Shown piece by piece: positions 33,237 to 43,177 of a stretch of 64,000 bases of DNA. Origin of the DNA: Nocardia asteroides (GTDB lineage Bacteria; Actinomycetota; Actinomycetes; Mycobacteriales; Mycobacteriaceae); assembly GCF_021183625.1 (NCBI RefSeq), contig NZ_CP089214.1:1922001-1986000 (forward strand), written 5' to 3'. Under the pieces are notes generated by a model that saw nothing but the letters and a program-made list of their open reading frames with translations, did not search any database and was not told the origin of the DNA. A program made the position numbers and the translations under genes. The number at the start of each line of letters is the position of its first letter. Positions within the stretch are counted from its first letter, which is position 1.

Positions 33237-34382
33237 TCAGGACAGCTTCAGCGACCGCCCGATGATCTCCTTCATGATCTCGGTGGTGCCGCCGTAGATC
33301 GTCTGGATGCGCGCGTCCAGGTAGGCGCGAGCGATCGGGTACTCCTTCATGTAGCCGTACCCGCCGTGCAGCTGGACGCAGCGGTTGATCAGGTCGAGCT
33401 GCTCCTCGGTGCTCCACCACTTGGCCATGGCGGCGTCCTCGGCGGAGAGCTTGCCGTCGTTCAGGTCCTGCACGAAGCGGTCGACGAGGACGCGCACCGC
33501 GGTGGTCTTTGTGGCCAGCTCGGCCAGCACGAAGCGGGTGTTCTGCAGGGCGCCGATCGGCTTGCCGAACGCCTTGCGGTCGCGCACGTACTGGATGGTC
33601 ATCTCCAGGCACGCCTCCATGGCGCCCGCCGCCATGACGGCGATGGAGAGTCGCTCCTGCGGCAGGTTCTGCATGAGGTGGATGAAGCCCATGCCCTCGG
33701 TGCCGAGCAGGTTCTTGCCGGGCACCCGGACGTCGGTGAAGCTGAGCTCGGCGGTGTCCTGCGCCTTGAGCCCGATCTTGTCCAGGTTGCGGCCGCGCTC
33801 GAAGCCCGCCATGCCGCGCTCCACCACCAGCAGGCTGAAGCCCATGGCGCCCTTGGCGGGGTCGGTCTGCGCGACCACGATCACGATGTCGGCGTTGATG
33901 CCGTTGGTGATGAAGGTCTTGGCGCCGTTCAGGATCCAGTCGTCGCCGTCGCGGACCGCCTTGGTCTTGATGCCCTGCAGGTCGGAGCCGGTGCCCGGCT
34001 CGGTCATGGCGATCGCGGTGATGATCTCGCCGGAACAGAAGCCGGGCAGCCAGCGCTGCTTCTGCTCCTCGTTCGCCAGCTCCAGCAGGTACGGCGCGAT
34101 GACGTCGTTGTGCAGCCCGAAGCCGAGGCCGCTGTACAGGCCGCGCACGGCCTCCTCGGTGACCACCGCGTTGTAACGGAAGTCCTTGACCCCGCCGCCG
34201 CCGTACTCCTCCGGCACGGCCATGCCGAGGAAGCCCTGCTTTCCGGCCTCCAGCCAGACGTCGCGGTCGACGAGGCCCTGCTCCTCCCACTTCGCGTGGT
34301 TCGGCGCGACGTGCTGATCGAGAAACTTGCGGAACGACTCCCGGAACAGATCGTGCTCGGGTTCGAACAGTGTGCGCTCCAC
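33237..34382 (-). CDS. Acyl-CoA dehydrogenase (long-chain/isovaleryl-like)
   Basis: A 381-residue flavoprotein of normal family length. It has the N-terminal helical domain (FEPEHDLFRESFRKFLDQHV, split), the FAD/substrate segment AIAMTEPGTGSDLQGI near residue 125 and the C-terminal LHGGYGYMKEYP. The usual catalytic Glu position in Y-E-G-T is glycine here (IYGGTTEIM), as in long-chain and isovaleryl enzymes where the base lies in helix G (the Glu in VLAELATKT fits). It oxidises acyl-CoA to enoyl-CoA. GTG 34382 is chosen because AAGGAGGT sits 4 bases upstream. An ATG at 34448 is less likely. Confidence 0.9.
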   Translation of the reverse strand: MERTLFEPEHDLFRESFRKFLDQHVAPNHAKWEEQGLVDRDVWLEAGKQGFLGMAVPEEYGGGGVKDFRYNAVVTEEAVRGLYSGLGFGLHNDVIAPYLLELANEEQKQRWLPGFCSGEIITAIAMTEPGTGSDLQGIKTKAVRDGDDWILNGAKTFITNGINADIVIVVAQTDPAKGAMGFSLLVVERGMAGFERGRNLDKIGLKAQDTAELSFTDVRVPGKNLLGTEGMGFIHLMQNLPQERLSIAVMAAGAMEACLEMTIQYVRDRKAFGKPIGALQNTRFVLAELATKTTAVRVLVDRFVQDLNDGKLSAEDAAMAKWWSTEEQLDLINRCVQLHGGYGYMKEYPIARAYLDARIQTIYGGTTEIMKEIIGRSLKLS

Positions 34383-34600
34383 GCCTACCTCCTTGTGCGG
34401 CACCGGCCGGGCCACCCCGGCGGTCGTTGCCTCACACGGTACCCGCAATGAGAATGGCTGTTCACTTCACACCCGAAATCGATACCTCCACCAGCCCCGC
34501 GACCAGCCCGGTCGGTGAGTATCAGCAATTCTCGGCAAACCTCGGCGGCGGGCGCGGCGCGGCGGCATCGTTCGACACCGCGCCGCGTGCGGTCGCATCA
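34383..34600. other. Intergenic stretch before the tandem array
   Basis: About 218 bases without a gene between the acyl-CoA dehydrogenase start and the 16-base repeat array. It is less GC-rich than its surroundings around 34440-34520 (AATGAGAATGGCTGTTCACTTC and similar), which fits a promoter for the dehydrogenase. I see no clear operator. Confidence 0.4.
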
Positions 34601-34712
34601 GCGGTGGCGTCGCTCCGCGGTGGCGTCGCTCCGCGGTGGCGTCGCTCCGCGGTGGCGTCGATCAGCGGTGGCGTCGCTCCGCGGTGGCGTCGATCAGCGG
34701 CGGTGTCGCTCA
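34601..34712. repeat. 16-base tandem repeat array (7 units)
   Basis: Seven contiguous 16-base units. Units 1-3 and 5 are identical (GCGGTGGCGTCGCTCC); units 4 and 6 end in GATCA instead of GCTCC; unit 7 is GCGGCGGTGTCGCTCA. A partial copy (GCGGTCGCATCA) precedes the array at about 34589. The period is not a multiple of three and the array ends at the stop of the acyltransferase gene, so it is noncoding. It has the look of a VNTR/minisatellite whose copy number may differ among strains. Confidence 0.9.
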
Positions 34713-35612
34713 GCGGCGGCGGAGCAGCCCCTTGACCCGGCCGACCAGGCCGCGCCCGCTGTCCCGCTCGCGCTCGGCGAAGAGGAAGCGCAGCTCCTCC
34801 TCCAGCCCCTTGCGGACCACGTCGGCCAGCTCGGTGGCGGCGGATGCCACATCGGGGGCGCCGCGCCAGGGCGCCGGGTCGATGGGCGCGCCAACGGCGA
34901 AGTAGAACCGCTCCGGGCGCGGCACGACGGTGGGGCCGATGCCGCGCACCACCGGCGGGATCAGCCCGGCGGGCAGCCCGAGCGCCCGCGCGGCCCAGCG
35001 CACCGGGCGCATGACCGGGTGGTCGGCGTCGAGCACGATGTCGAAGGCGTCGTCGATGCCGATCATGGCGACCGGGACGATCGGCGCCCCCGCCTCGATC
35101 GCCATCCGCGCGAAGCCGGTGCGGCCGTCCCACTTGAGCATGTACTTCTCGTTCTTGCGGCGGGCCGCCTCCCTGCTCCCGCCGGGGAAGACGATCACCG
35201 CCTCCCCCTTGGCGAGCAGCGCCAGGCAGTTCGCCCGCGTCCCGCGGACGACGCCGTAGCGGTGCAGCACGTGCCGCACCCCGGGCACCGCCATGAGCAC
35301 GTTCTCCGCGAGGCCGCGGATGAGCCTGCCGCGGCGGCGCAGCACCTCGGGCAGCAACAGCGGGGCATCGATGCCGCCGAGCAGGTTGTGGTTACCGACC
35401 AGCAGCACCGGGCCGTCGGCCGGGATGTTCTCCAGGCCGTAGAAGCGCGGGCTCGACCACGCCCGCAGCGGCGCGAGAACCGCGTCCAGCAGCCGCATCT
35501 CGATACCGCTCGGCGAAACCCGGAGCGGCGCACCATCGGTGAGCGTGCCGGAAGCGGTGGCGCCGGAGCGCGGCGCCACCGGTGAAGCCCCGCCCGAACG
35601 GTGCTGCGACAT
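34710..35612 (-). CDS. Lysophospholipid/glycerol acyltransferase (PlsC/LPLAT family)
   Basis: A 300-residue acyltransferase. VLLVGNHNLLGGIDAPLLL near residue 75 holds the catalytic histidine, with Asp seven residues later rather than the usual five (N-H-x6-D instead of H-x4-D), and VIVFPGGSREAARRKNEKY near residue 150 is the substrate-binding block. This version is closer to diacylglycerol/monoacylglycerol acyltransferase-like (MGAT-type) LPLATs than to bacterial PlsC. It probably acylates a lysolipid or glyceride at the membrane. Its stop codon overlaps the last unit of the 16-base repeat array. Confidence 0.8.
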   Translation of the reverse strand: MSQHRSGGASPVAPRSGATASGTLTDGAPLRVSPSGIEMRLLDAVLAPLRAWSSPRFYGLENIPADGPVLLVGNHNLLGGIDAPLLLPEVLRRRGRLIRGLAENVLMAVPGVRHVLHRYGVVRGTRANCLALLAKGEAVIVFPGGSREAARRKNEKYMLKWDGRTGFARMAIEAGAPIVPVAMIGIDDAFDIVLDADHPVMRPVRWAARALGLPAGLIPPVVRGIGPTVVPRPERFYFAVGAPIDPAPWRGAPDVASAATELADVVRKGLEEELRFLFAERERDSGRGLVGRVKGLLRRR

Positions 35613-35729
35613 GGGTTGTCCTCCTGCTGGGCGATGCGACGCCGCTCAGCCTAACCACCCGGCAGCATCCTGGCTACCCCAGCGGATGCGCCCGAAACCA
35701 CTGCCCCGCAGCGGGAGTGCCGTTCGGCC

Positions 35730-37283
<1,554 letters not shown>

Positions 37284-37341
37284 ACGCTCTCCATGCTGCC
37301 ACTCTGCGGCGAGCGGCGCACCGTGATATTCACCCGGACGC

Positions 37342-38238
37342 TCAGTGCTCGAGCCACCACTCGCCCGCGAGCCGCCCGTGCGCGAGCAGCACCGACGGTC
37401 CGCGCAGCCACGCCTGACCGCCCGCGAGCCGGACCGAGACGGCGCCGCCGGGCACCCGCACCCGCACCTCGCCGGAGTCCTCGGCGATCCGGAAGCCCTC
37501 CCGGTGCAGCACCGCGGCGGCGGCCGCGACGGTGCCGGTGCCGCAGGAGCGGGTCTCGCCGACGCCGCGCTCGAAGACGCGCATGTCGACGGCGGGTTCC
37601 GCGCCGGGCGGGAGCGGGGTGACGAATTCGATGTTCACGCCCTGCGGGAAGAGGTCGGGGTCGTAGCCGGGGGGCACGGTGAGGTCGAGTTTGGCCAGGT
37701 CGTCGCCGGAGAGGTCGGCGGCGATGCAGGCCAGGTGCGGGTTGCCGACATCGATGCCGATGCCGGGGTAGGCCCAGCCCGCGAGCGACGCGGTGGACGG
37801 GCCCAGCTCGCGGACCAGCCCCATCGCCACCGTCACCTCGCCGTGCACCGCGTCCCCGCTGTGCACGGTCACCGGCTTGGCGCCGGCCCGGCTGCCGACC
37901 ACGTAGTCGGTGCGCGGTTCCCAGCCCGCGGCCGCCAGGTAGTGCGCGAACACCCGCACGCCGTTCCCGCACATCTCCGCGATCGAGCCGTCGCCGTTGC
38001 GGTAGTCCATGAACCAGTCGTCGCTCGCGACGCCCTCGGGAAGCGCGTCGAGCACCCCCGCGTCCAGCAGTTTCCCGGCCTTGGCGACCCGGAGCACCCC
38101 GTCGGCGCCGATCCCGGCGCGACGATCGCACAGCGCCGCGACCTTCGACGCGGTCAGCTCGAGCACCGCTTCCGGATCCGGCAGCACCACGAAGTCGTTC
38201 TCGGTGCCGTGCCCCTTGCTGAACTCGACCGCATCCAA
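37342..38238 (-). CDS. dapF: Diaminopimelate epimerase
   Basis: A 298-residue DapF converting LL- to meso-diaminopimelate for lysine and peptidoglycan synthesis. Both catalytic cysteines are visible: the first in MCGNGVRVF near residue 88 and the second in RSCGTGTVA near residue 230. The N-terminus FSKGHGTENDFVVL and the internal NPHLACIA are family signatures. The ATG at 38238 lies downstream of the large palindrome at 38277-38375, so the palindrome is in its 5' leader or separates it from the methyltransferase gene. Confidence 0.97.
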   Translation of the reverse strand: MDAVEFSKGHGTENDFVVLPDPEAVLELTASKVAALCDRRAGIGADGVLRVAKAGKLLDAGVLDALPEGVASDDWFMDYRNGDGSIAEMCGNGVRVFAHYLAAAGWEPRTDYVVGSRAGAKPVTVHSGDAVHGEVTVAMGLVRELGPSTASLAGWAYPGIGIDVGNPHLACIAADLSGDDLAKLDLTVPPGYDPDLFPQGVNIEFVTPLPPGAEPAVDMRVFERGVGETRSCGTGTVAAAAAVLHREGFRIAEDSGEVRVRVPGGAVSVRLAGGQAWLRGPSVLLAHGRLAGEWWLEH

Positions 38239-38276
38239 CTAAAAGCTCCTGTGTTCTCTGTCCGCTGGCGCGGACT

Positions 38277-38375
38277 GGGTTCGCGGCCCTTGGGGGTCCC
38301 GCGATCGGGCGTCCGAGACTTGCGGCTTCGCCGCTTGCGCTTCGGACGCCCGAGCGCGGGACGGGCCGCGAACCC
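38277..38375. repeat. Nested ~99-base palindromic element between dapF and TrmH-like gene
   Basis: Arms pair in series: GGGTTCGCGGCCC (38277-38289) with GGGCCGCGAACCC (38363-38375); GTCCCGCG (38296-38303) with CGCGGGAC (38355-38362); TCGGGCGTCCGA (38305-38316) with TCGGACGCCCGA (38342-38353); and a tip hairpin GCGGC-TTC-GCCGC (38322-38334). All arms are perfect. This is far larger than a terminator and resembles a REP/MITE-like dispersed element, although it may also end transcription of the upstream methyltransferase gene. Confidence 0.85.
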
Positions 38376-38384
38376 GGACGGGGG

Positions 38385-39200
38385 TCATTTGCTGTGCTGG
38401 GGACGGTAGTCCTGATGTCGCTGTCTGGCTATTTCGTACAGGGCGACGGTGGCGGTGGCGGCGGCGCCGATGGTGTCGGCGGCGCCGGGGACGGTGAGCT
38501 GGTCGGTGCCGGGCCAGGTGCCGCGCTCGTCGCCGACGACGACCACCGCCGCCTGGTCGAACGGGTACTCGTCGACCGGTGTTCCGGTGGTGCCTGGCAG
38601 CACGACGCGGGTGGGGATGCCACGGCGGCGCTGGCGCTCGGCGAAGGTGAGCACCTGGGCGGCGCCGCCCGCGCGGAAGACCGGGACGGCGAAGAGCGAG
38701 CCGGTGGAGGCGCGCACGGTGCGCGGGTCGTGGTGGTCGGCGCCGGGGCCGGTGATCACCACCCCGGCCGCGCCGAAGGCGTCGGCGGTGCGGATGAGGG
38801 CGCCGAGCACGTCCGGCGAGTCGGGGCGGTCGGCGACCAGCACCACCGGCGGCGGGCCACCGGGCACGCCGGGCGCGAAATCGTCGAGTTCGCCGGGGCG
38901 GGAGACGGCGACCGCGACCAGCTCGGGCACGCCATCGCCGAGCTCGGCCATGAGCTCGGGCACCAGCCCGACCCGGGGCAACCGGCTGGTGTCGAGCACC
39001 TCGCGCGCCCAGCCGGAGAGCTCGGGCCCGCCGAGCCGGTAGACGAGCGTCTCCAGCGGCCAGCCGCAGGCCAGCGCGCGGGTGATCGGCCGGACGCCGT
39101 GCACCAGGAAGCGGCCGTCGCGCAGCCGCTTGCCGCGGTTCGTCAGATACCCCTGCCACACCTGGACCGAGGCCGTGCGCGGCCGCGCTGATCGGCTCAC
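38385..39200 (-). CDS. TrmH/SpoU-family RNA 2'-O-methyltransferase
   Basis: A 271-residue SPOUT methyltransferase. The N-terminal part ([19 protein letters not shown], about residues 13-31) is a substrate-binding domain, and the C-terminal knot holds motif 1 [15 protein letters not shown] near residue 135, motif 2 [13 protein letters not shown] near 225 and motif 3 [15 protein letters not shown] near 250 (usually N-x-S-V-A; here A-A-T-A-T-V-A, so one Asn/Ser position differs). It should 2'-O-methylate a ribose in rRNA or tRNA. GTG 39200 overlaps the miaA stop (GTGA). Confidence 0.8.
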   Translation of the reverse strand: MSRSARPRTASVQVWQGYLTNRGKRLRDGRFLVHGVRPITRALACGWPLETLVYRLGGPELSGWAREVLDTSRLPRVGLVPELMAELGDGVPELVAVAVSRPGELDDFAPGVPGGPPPVVLVADRPDSPDVLGALIRTADAFGAAGVVITGPGADHHDPRTVRASTGSLFAVPVFRAGGAAQVLTFAERQRRRGIPTRVVLPGTTGTPVDEYPFDQAAVVVVGDERGTWPGTDQLTVPGAADTIGAAATATVALYEIARQRHQDYRPQHSK

Positions 39201-40147
39201 TGCGCTGAACGTTCCTTTCCCGTGCCTGCCGGTTCGCCCGCCGCGTGCGCGGCCACCGCCGCCAGCGCGGCCGTCCGCAGCGCCGGGTCGGCGCCGTCCA
39301 GCCAGTGCACCCGCGGGTCGCGGCGGAACCACGAGCGCTGCCTGCGCACATACCGCCTGGTACCGATCAGCGTGCGCTCGACCGCGTGGTTCAGGTCGTA
39401 TTCGTCATCGAGGTGCGCGAGGACTTGTGCGTATCCGATGGCGCGGCGCGCGGTCACCCCGTCGCGCAGCCCGCGGTCGAGCAGCCCGCGCACCTCGTCG
39501 ACCAGCCCGGCCTCGAACATGTGCGCGGTGCGGAGCTCGATCCTGGCGTCCAGCTCGGCGGTCTCCCGGTCCACGCCGAGCAGCAGCGTGTTCCAGCGCG
39601 GGGCGCCGATCACCGGCGCGGACGCGGCGAACGGGCGACCGGTCAGCTCGACCACCTCCAGCGCGCGCACCATGCGCCTGCCGTCGGTGGGCAGGATGGT
39701 GTCGGCGGCCACCGGGTCGGCCGCGCGCAGCGCCGCGTGCACCGCGGCGAGCCCCCGCTCCGCCAGGACCCCCTCCCACCTGGCCCGCACCTCCGGGTCG
39801 GTGGCCGGGAACCGCCACTGGTCGAGCAGCGCCTGCACGTACATCATGGAGCCGCCGACGATCACCGGCACCCGCCCGCGCGCCCGGATCGCCTCGACGT
39901 CGGCGGCGGCCGCGGCCTGGTACGCGGCGACCGTCGCGGTCGCGGTGACCTCCAGGACGTCGAGCTGGTGGTGCGGGATGCCGCGGCGCTCGGCGGGCGC
40001 CAGTTTGGCGGTGCCGATATCCATCCCCCGATACAGCTGCATGGCGTCGATGTTCACGATCTCGCCGCCGAGCTGCTCGGCCAGGTACAGCCCGAGGTCG
40101 GACTTGCCGGTGGCGGTGGGGCCGATCACCGCTACCGGTGCGCTCAC
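39197..40147 (-). CDS. miaA: tRNA dimethylallyltransferase MiaA
   Basis: A 316-residue MiaA, which prenylates A37 of tRNAs reading UNN codons; MiaB, encoded 3 kb away, then adds the methylthio group. The P-loop [10 protein letters not shown] is at residues 9-18, followed by [18 protein letters not shown] and [18 protein letters not shown] and [10 protein letters not shown] near the C-terminus contact tRNA. GTG 40147 overlaps the stop of the dioxygenase-like gene (GTGA) and its own stop overlaps the methyltransferase start, so three genes are coupled. Confidence 0.97.
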   Translation of the reverse strand: MSAPVAVIGPTATGKSDLGLYLAEQLGGEIVNIDAMQLYRGMDIGTAKLAPAERRGIPHHQLDVLEVTATATVAAYQAAAAADVEAIRARGRVPVIVGGSMMYVQALLDQWRFPATDPEVRARWEGVLAERGLAAVHAALRAADPVAADTILPTDGRRMVRALEVVELTGRPFAASAPVIGAPRWNTLLLGVDRETAELDARIELRTAHMFEAGLVDEVRGLLDRGLRDGVTARRAIGYAQVLAHLDDEYDLNHAVERTLIGTRRYVRRQRSWFRRDPRVHWLDGADPALRTAALAAVAAHAAGEPAGTGKERSAQ

Positions 40148-40863
40148 CCGGGCCGCCACAGCCCGGCGTGGTACCCGACCCCGAACGGCGCGTCCTGGAA
40201 GCGGGTCTCCGCCGCGACGGCGCCGTCCCGGCCGAAGAGCCCGGCCAGCGCCTGGTAGACCGCGCGGCCGCGGAGCACGAGGTCGGCGCAGAGCGCGGGG
40301 TCCAGCTCGAGCAGCGCCGCCCGGTCGCCGGTGGCGAGCGCGGTGTCCAGCGCGCGCTGCACCGCGGGGGCGCGTTCGTCCAGGTAGCCGGGGGACGCGG
40401 TGGTGAGGGTGGCGGCGCCGTCGGCGATCACCAGCACGCCGCGCGGTTCCGGCGTCGCGTCGAGTTCGGCACGCAGCCGGGCGCCGAATACCACCGCCTC
40501 GCGCGCCGACGTCTCCTCGGGCAGCAGCCGGACCTCGGCGTTCCCGCCGGGGGCGACGGCGCCGCGGGCCCAGCCCGCGATCAGCACCGGCAGTTCGAGC
40601 TCGGGATCCGGTTCGGCGACGGCATCCGGGCCGAGCGCGACCCGGAGCTCGGCGCCGTAGCCGCGGAAGGTGCCGACGGTCTCCGGGCCGTACCGGCCCC
40701 GCCCGGTGCCGAGCACCGTCCAGCTGCCGGATTCCGCCGCCAGGGCGCCGAGTACGTCGAGCACCGCCGCCCGCAGCGCGGGCACGCCCGGTTCGGCCGC
40801 GGCACCGCACAACTCGGGAACGAGGACGGGTGGCGCGGGCATCAGAGCCGCGACGGAGAACAC
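40144..40863 (-). CDS. Class III extradiol dioxygenase-like protein (Rv2728c type)
   Basis: About 239 residues from the GTG at 40863, giving [20 protein letters not shown], which matches how I remember mycobacterial relatives beginning. An ATG at 40936-40938 would add 25 poorly conserved residues and cannot be excluded; neither start has a strong ribosome site. The protein resembles the LigB-like fold ([37 protein letters not shown]) but the usual metal-binding histidine pair is not evident, so it may be catalytically inactive. Its position directly before miaA is conserved in mycobacteria; the role is unknown. Confidence 0.65.
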   Translation of the reverse strand: MFSVAALMPAPPVLVPELCGAAAEPGVPALRAAVLDVLGALAAESGSWTVLGTGRGRYGPETVGTFRGYGAELRVALGPDAVAEPDPELELPVLIAGWARGAVAPGGNAEVRLLPEETSAREAVVFGARLRAELDATPEPRGVLVIADGAATLTTASPGYLDERAPAVQRALDTALATGDRAALLELDPALCADLVLRGRAVYQALAGLFGRDGAVAAETRFQDAPFGVGYHAGLWRPG

Positions 40864-41103
40864 CCCGACAACGGTAGCCGCCGGTTGTCCGGCGGCCGCC
40901 GCGGGTTCGAGTGTCTCTGCCGCAAAACCCCCGGACATTGATAGTGTTCGGGAAGCGACAACCCAGGTCACCACGGGTCGGGCGACCTGGTGGTCCCCTT
41001 CGCGGGGGCGTGGATCGAATGGTCTCGAGGGCTCGCACCGGGTTGAATGGGGTGAGCCAGGGCGTAATCAGGCAGCCGTGACGCGCGGCAGGGACGAGGA
41101 GCA

Positions 41104-42486
41104 ATGACCGACACCAACGGAACCGCCGACGCCGGCCGCCCCGCGCAGGCACCGCACCCGTCCGGTGCGCCCAAGCCCGGCGGCGCCGTCCCCCGTCCCC
41201 CGAAGCCGCACGCCGTCAAGCCCGCTCCCGGCCCCGCCGCCCAGCATCCGCATCCCGTCGTGGTCCCCGCCGTCAGCGACCCGAGCAAGTGGGGCCGGGT
41301 CGACGAGGACGGCACCGCCTGGGTGCGGACCGCCGACGGCGAGCGTCAGATCGGCTCCTGGCAGGCCGGTGACGCCGCCGAGGGGCTGGCGCACTTCGGC
41401 CGCCGCTTCGACGACCTGGCGACCGAGGTCGCGCTGCTGGAGGCCAGGCTCGCCGCCGGCGCCGACGCCCGCAAGACCAGGGCCGCCGCCGTCGCGCTGG
41501 CCGAGTCGCTGCCGAGCGCCGCCGTGATCGGTGACGTCGACGGCCTCGCCGCCCGGCTCGCCGCCATCGCCGAGCACTCCGAGGAAGCCGCCGCGCACGC
41601 CCGCGAGGAGAAGGAGCGCGCCCGGCACGAGCACACCGAGCGCAAGGAGGCGCTGGCCGCCGAGGCGGAGAAGATCGCCGCCGAATCCACCCAGTGGAAG
41701 TCCGCGGGCGATCGGCTGCGCGAGATCCTGGACGAGTGGAAGACCATCCGCGGCGTCGACCGCAAGGTGGACGACGCGCTGTGGCGCCGCTACTCCAAGG
41801 CGCGGGAATCCTTCAACCGCCGCCGCGGCGCGCACTTCGCCGAGCTCGACCGCGAGCGCGCCACCGCCAAGACGCGCAAGGAGGAGCTGTGCGTGCAGGC
41901 CGAGGCGCTCTCCGGCTCCACCGACTGGGTCGGCACCGCCGCCGTCTTCCGCGACCTGCTCAACGACTGGAAGGCCGCGGGCCGGGCGCCGCGCGAGGCG
42001 GACGAGGCGCTGTGGCGGCGGTTCAAGAGCGCGCAGGATGTCTTCTTCGCGGCGCGCAACTCCGCCGCCTCCGAGCGGGACGCGGAGTTCGAGCACAACG
42101 CCACCGCCAAGGAGGAGCTGCTCCGCACGCACGCGAACATCGACCCCGCCACCGACCTGGAGACCGCCCGCGCCGCGCTGCGCGACCTGCAGGAGAAGTG
42201 GGACGCGCTGGGCAAGGTGCCGCGCGAGCGGATGCAGGACCTGGAGGGCAAGCTGCGCGCCATCGAGAAGAAGGTGCGCGAGGCGGTCGACGCCCAGTGG
42301 CGGCGCAGCGATCCGGAGGCGGTCGCCCGTGCGGCGCAGTTCCGCGAGCGGGTGCAGCAGTTCGAGGAGCAGGCCGCCAAGGCGCAGGCCGCTGGCAAGA
42401 AGCGGGATGCCGAGCGGGCCCTGGAGCAGGCCAAGCAGTGGCGCGAGTGGGCCGACGCCGCCGAAGGCGCGGTCAGCAACCTCTGA
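41104..42486 (+). CDS. DUF349 coiled-coil protein (Rv2731-like)
   Basis: A 460-residue, Ala/Arg/Glu-rich protein. After a Pro-rich disordered N-terminus (residues 1-60) and a small domain ([14 protein letters not shown]), it contains three or more DUF349 repeats, each with a W-K-x-x-G or W-D-A-L-G-K core ([55 protein letters not shown]). The rest is long charged helix likely to form coiled coils. DUF349 proteins bind nucleic acid or ribosome-associated targets in other bacteria, but a function here is unproven. The same position is occupied by Rv2731 in M. tuberculosis. Divergent from the miaA operon, convergent with the next gene. Confidence 0.85.
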   Translation: MTDTNGTADAGRPAQAPHPSGAPKPGGAVPRPPKPHAVKPAPGPAAQHPHPVVVPAVSDPSKWGRVDEDGTAWVRTADGERQIGSWQAGDAAEGLAHFGRRFDDLATEVALLEARLAAGADARKTRAAAVALAESLPSAAVIGDVDGLAARLAAIAEHSEEAAAHAREEKERARHEHTERKEALAAEAEKIAAESTQWKSAGDRLREILDEWKTIRGVDRKVDDALWRRYSKARESFNRRRGAHFAELDRERATAKTRKEELCVQAEALSGSTDWVGTAAVFRDLLNDWKAAGRAPREADEALWRRFKSAQDVFFAARNSAASERDAEFEHNATAKEELLRTHANIDPATDLETARAALRDLQEKWDALGKVPRERMQDLEGKLRAIEKKVREAVDAQWRRSDPEAVARAAQFRERVQQFEEQAAKAQAAGKKRDAERALEQAKQWREWADAAEGAVSNL

Positions 42487-42557
42487 ACCGAGGCCCCCGG
42501 AAGCGGATCACGCGTGCCGGGCCGACCTCGCGGGGTGCGGCCGGTACGGCGACAGGC

Positions 42558-43130
42558 TCAGCGTTCGCCGAAGCGCTTCTTGCGCTCCGCTTCCTCCGCG
42601 GCGGCGGCGACGGCACGCCGCTGCTCCTCGGCCGCGAGGTGCACGGCGGTCCGGCTCCAGACCACCTTCACCCAGTGGAAGGTGAGCAGGGCGGCGGCGA
42701 GGGTGCCGATGATCAGTCCGACGCCCGGCCCCGCGCCGATGTAGTTGTTCAGCCCGGGCGTCTGCCGGTGCCAGATGGAGAAGACGCCGAACGCACTCGC
42801 GATCGCCGACCCGGCGAGCGCGACCCAGGCCAGCGCCCAGCGCCTGGTCATCAGCGCGAGCAGCGAGAAGCCGACCCCGAAGACCGTCACGAACCAGACG
42901 AAGATCCGGGAGGGAAGCCCGATGTGCTCGATCCGCGCCGCGTCGGTGCCGAGCAGCACGTCGAAGCCGCGCGCCGACCCGGCGTGCGCGAGCACCAGCG
43001 AGATCAGCAGCGCGAAGACCGCGACCGCCACCACCAGCGCGCGGGCCCCCGGGTCGATCTCCCCCGCGACCCGCCGCTCGACGGCGTCGATCTCGGCGCG
43101 CATCTGTTCCAGGTTCTCGACCGGATTCAC
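42558..43130 (-). CDS. Conserved four-helix membrane protein (Rv2732c-like)
   Basis: A 190-residue protein with a short coiled-coil N-terminus (ENLEQMRAEIDAVERRV), four hydrophobic segments at about residues 28-48, 72-92, 97-117 and 132-155, and a charged Ala/Glu/Arg C-terminus. I chose GTG 43130, which has AAGGAG 7 bases upstream, over an ATG 20 codons earlier that lies close to the miaB end. It follows miaB on the same strand by 47 bases, as in M. tuberculosis. Function unknown. Confidence 0.75.
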   Translation of the reverse strand: MNPVENLEQMRAEIDAVERRVAGEIDPGARALVVAVAVFALLISLVLAHAGSARGFDVLLGTDAARIEHIGLPSRIFVWFVTVFGVGFSLLALMTRRWALAWVALAGSAIASAFGVFSIWHRQTPGLNNYIGAGPGVGLIIGTLAAALLTFHWVKVVWSRTAVHLAAEEQRRAVAAAAEEAERKKRFGER

Positions 43131-43177
43131 GTCGTCTCCTTCTCGGCCCGGCCCGTCGCCGGGATCGGCGGGACCGG

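Noticed and set aside
34358..34373. TTCGAACAGTGTGCGC as an SOS box
   Set aside because: Second half-site does not match GTTCGA and it lies within the acyl-CoA dehydrogenase coding region.
34601..34712. CRISPR array
   Set aside because: Units are directly adjacent without spacers and only 16 bases long.
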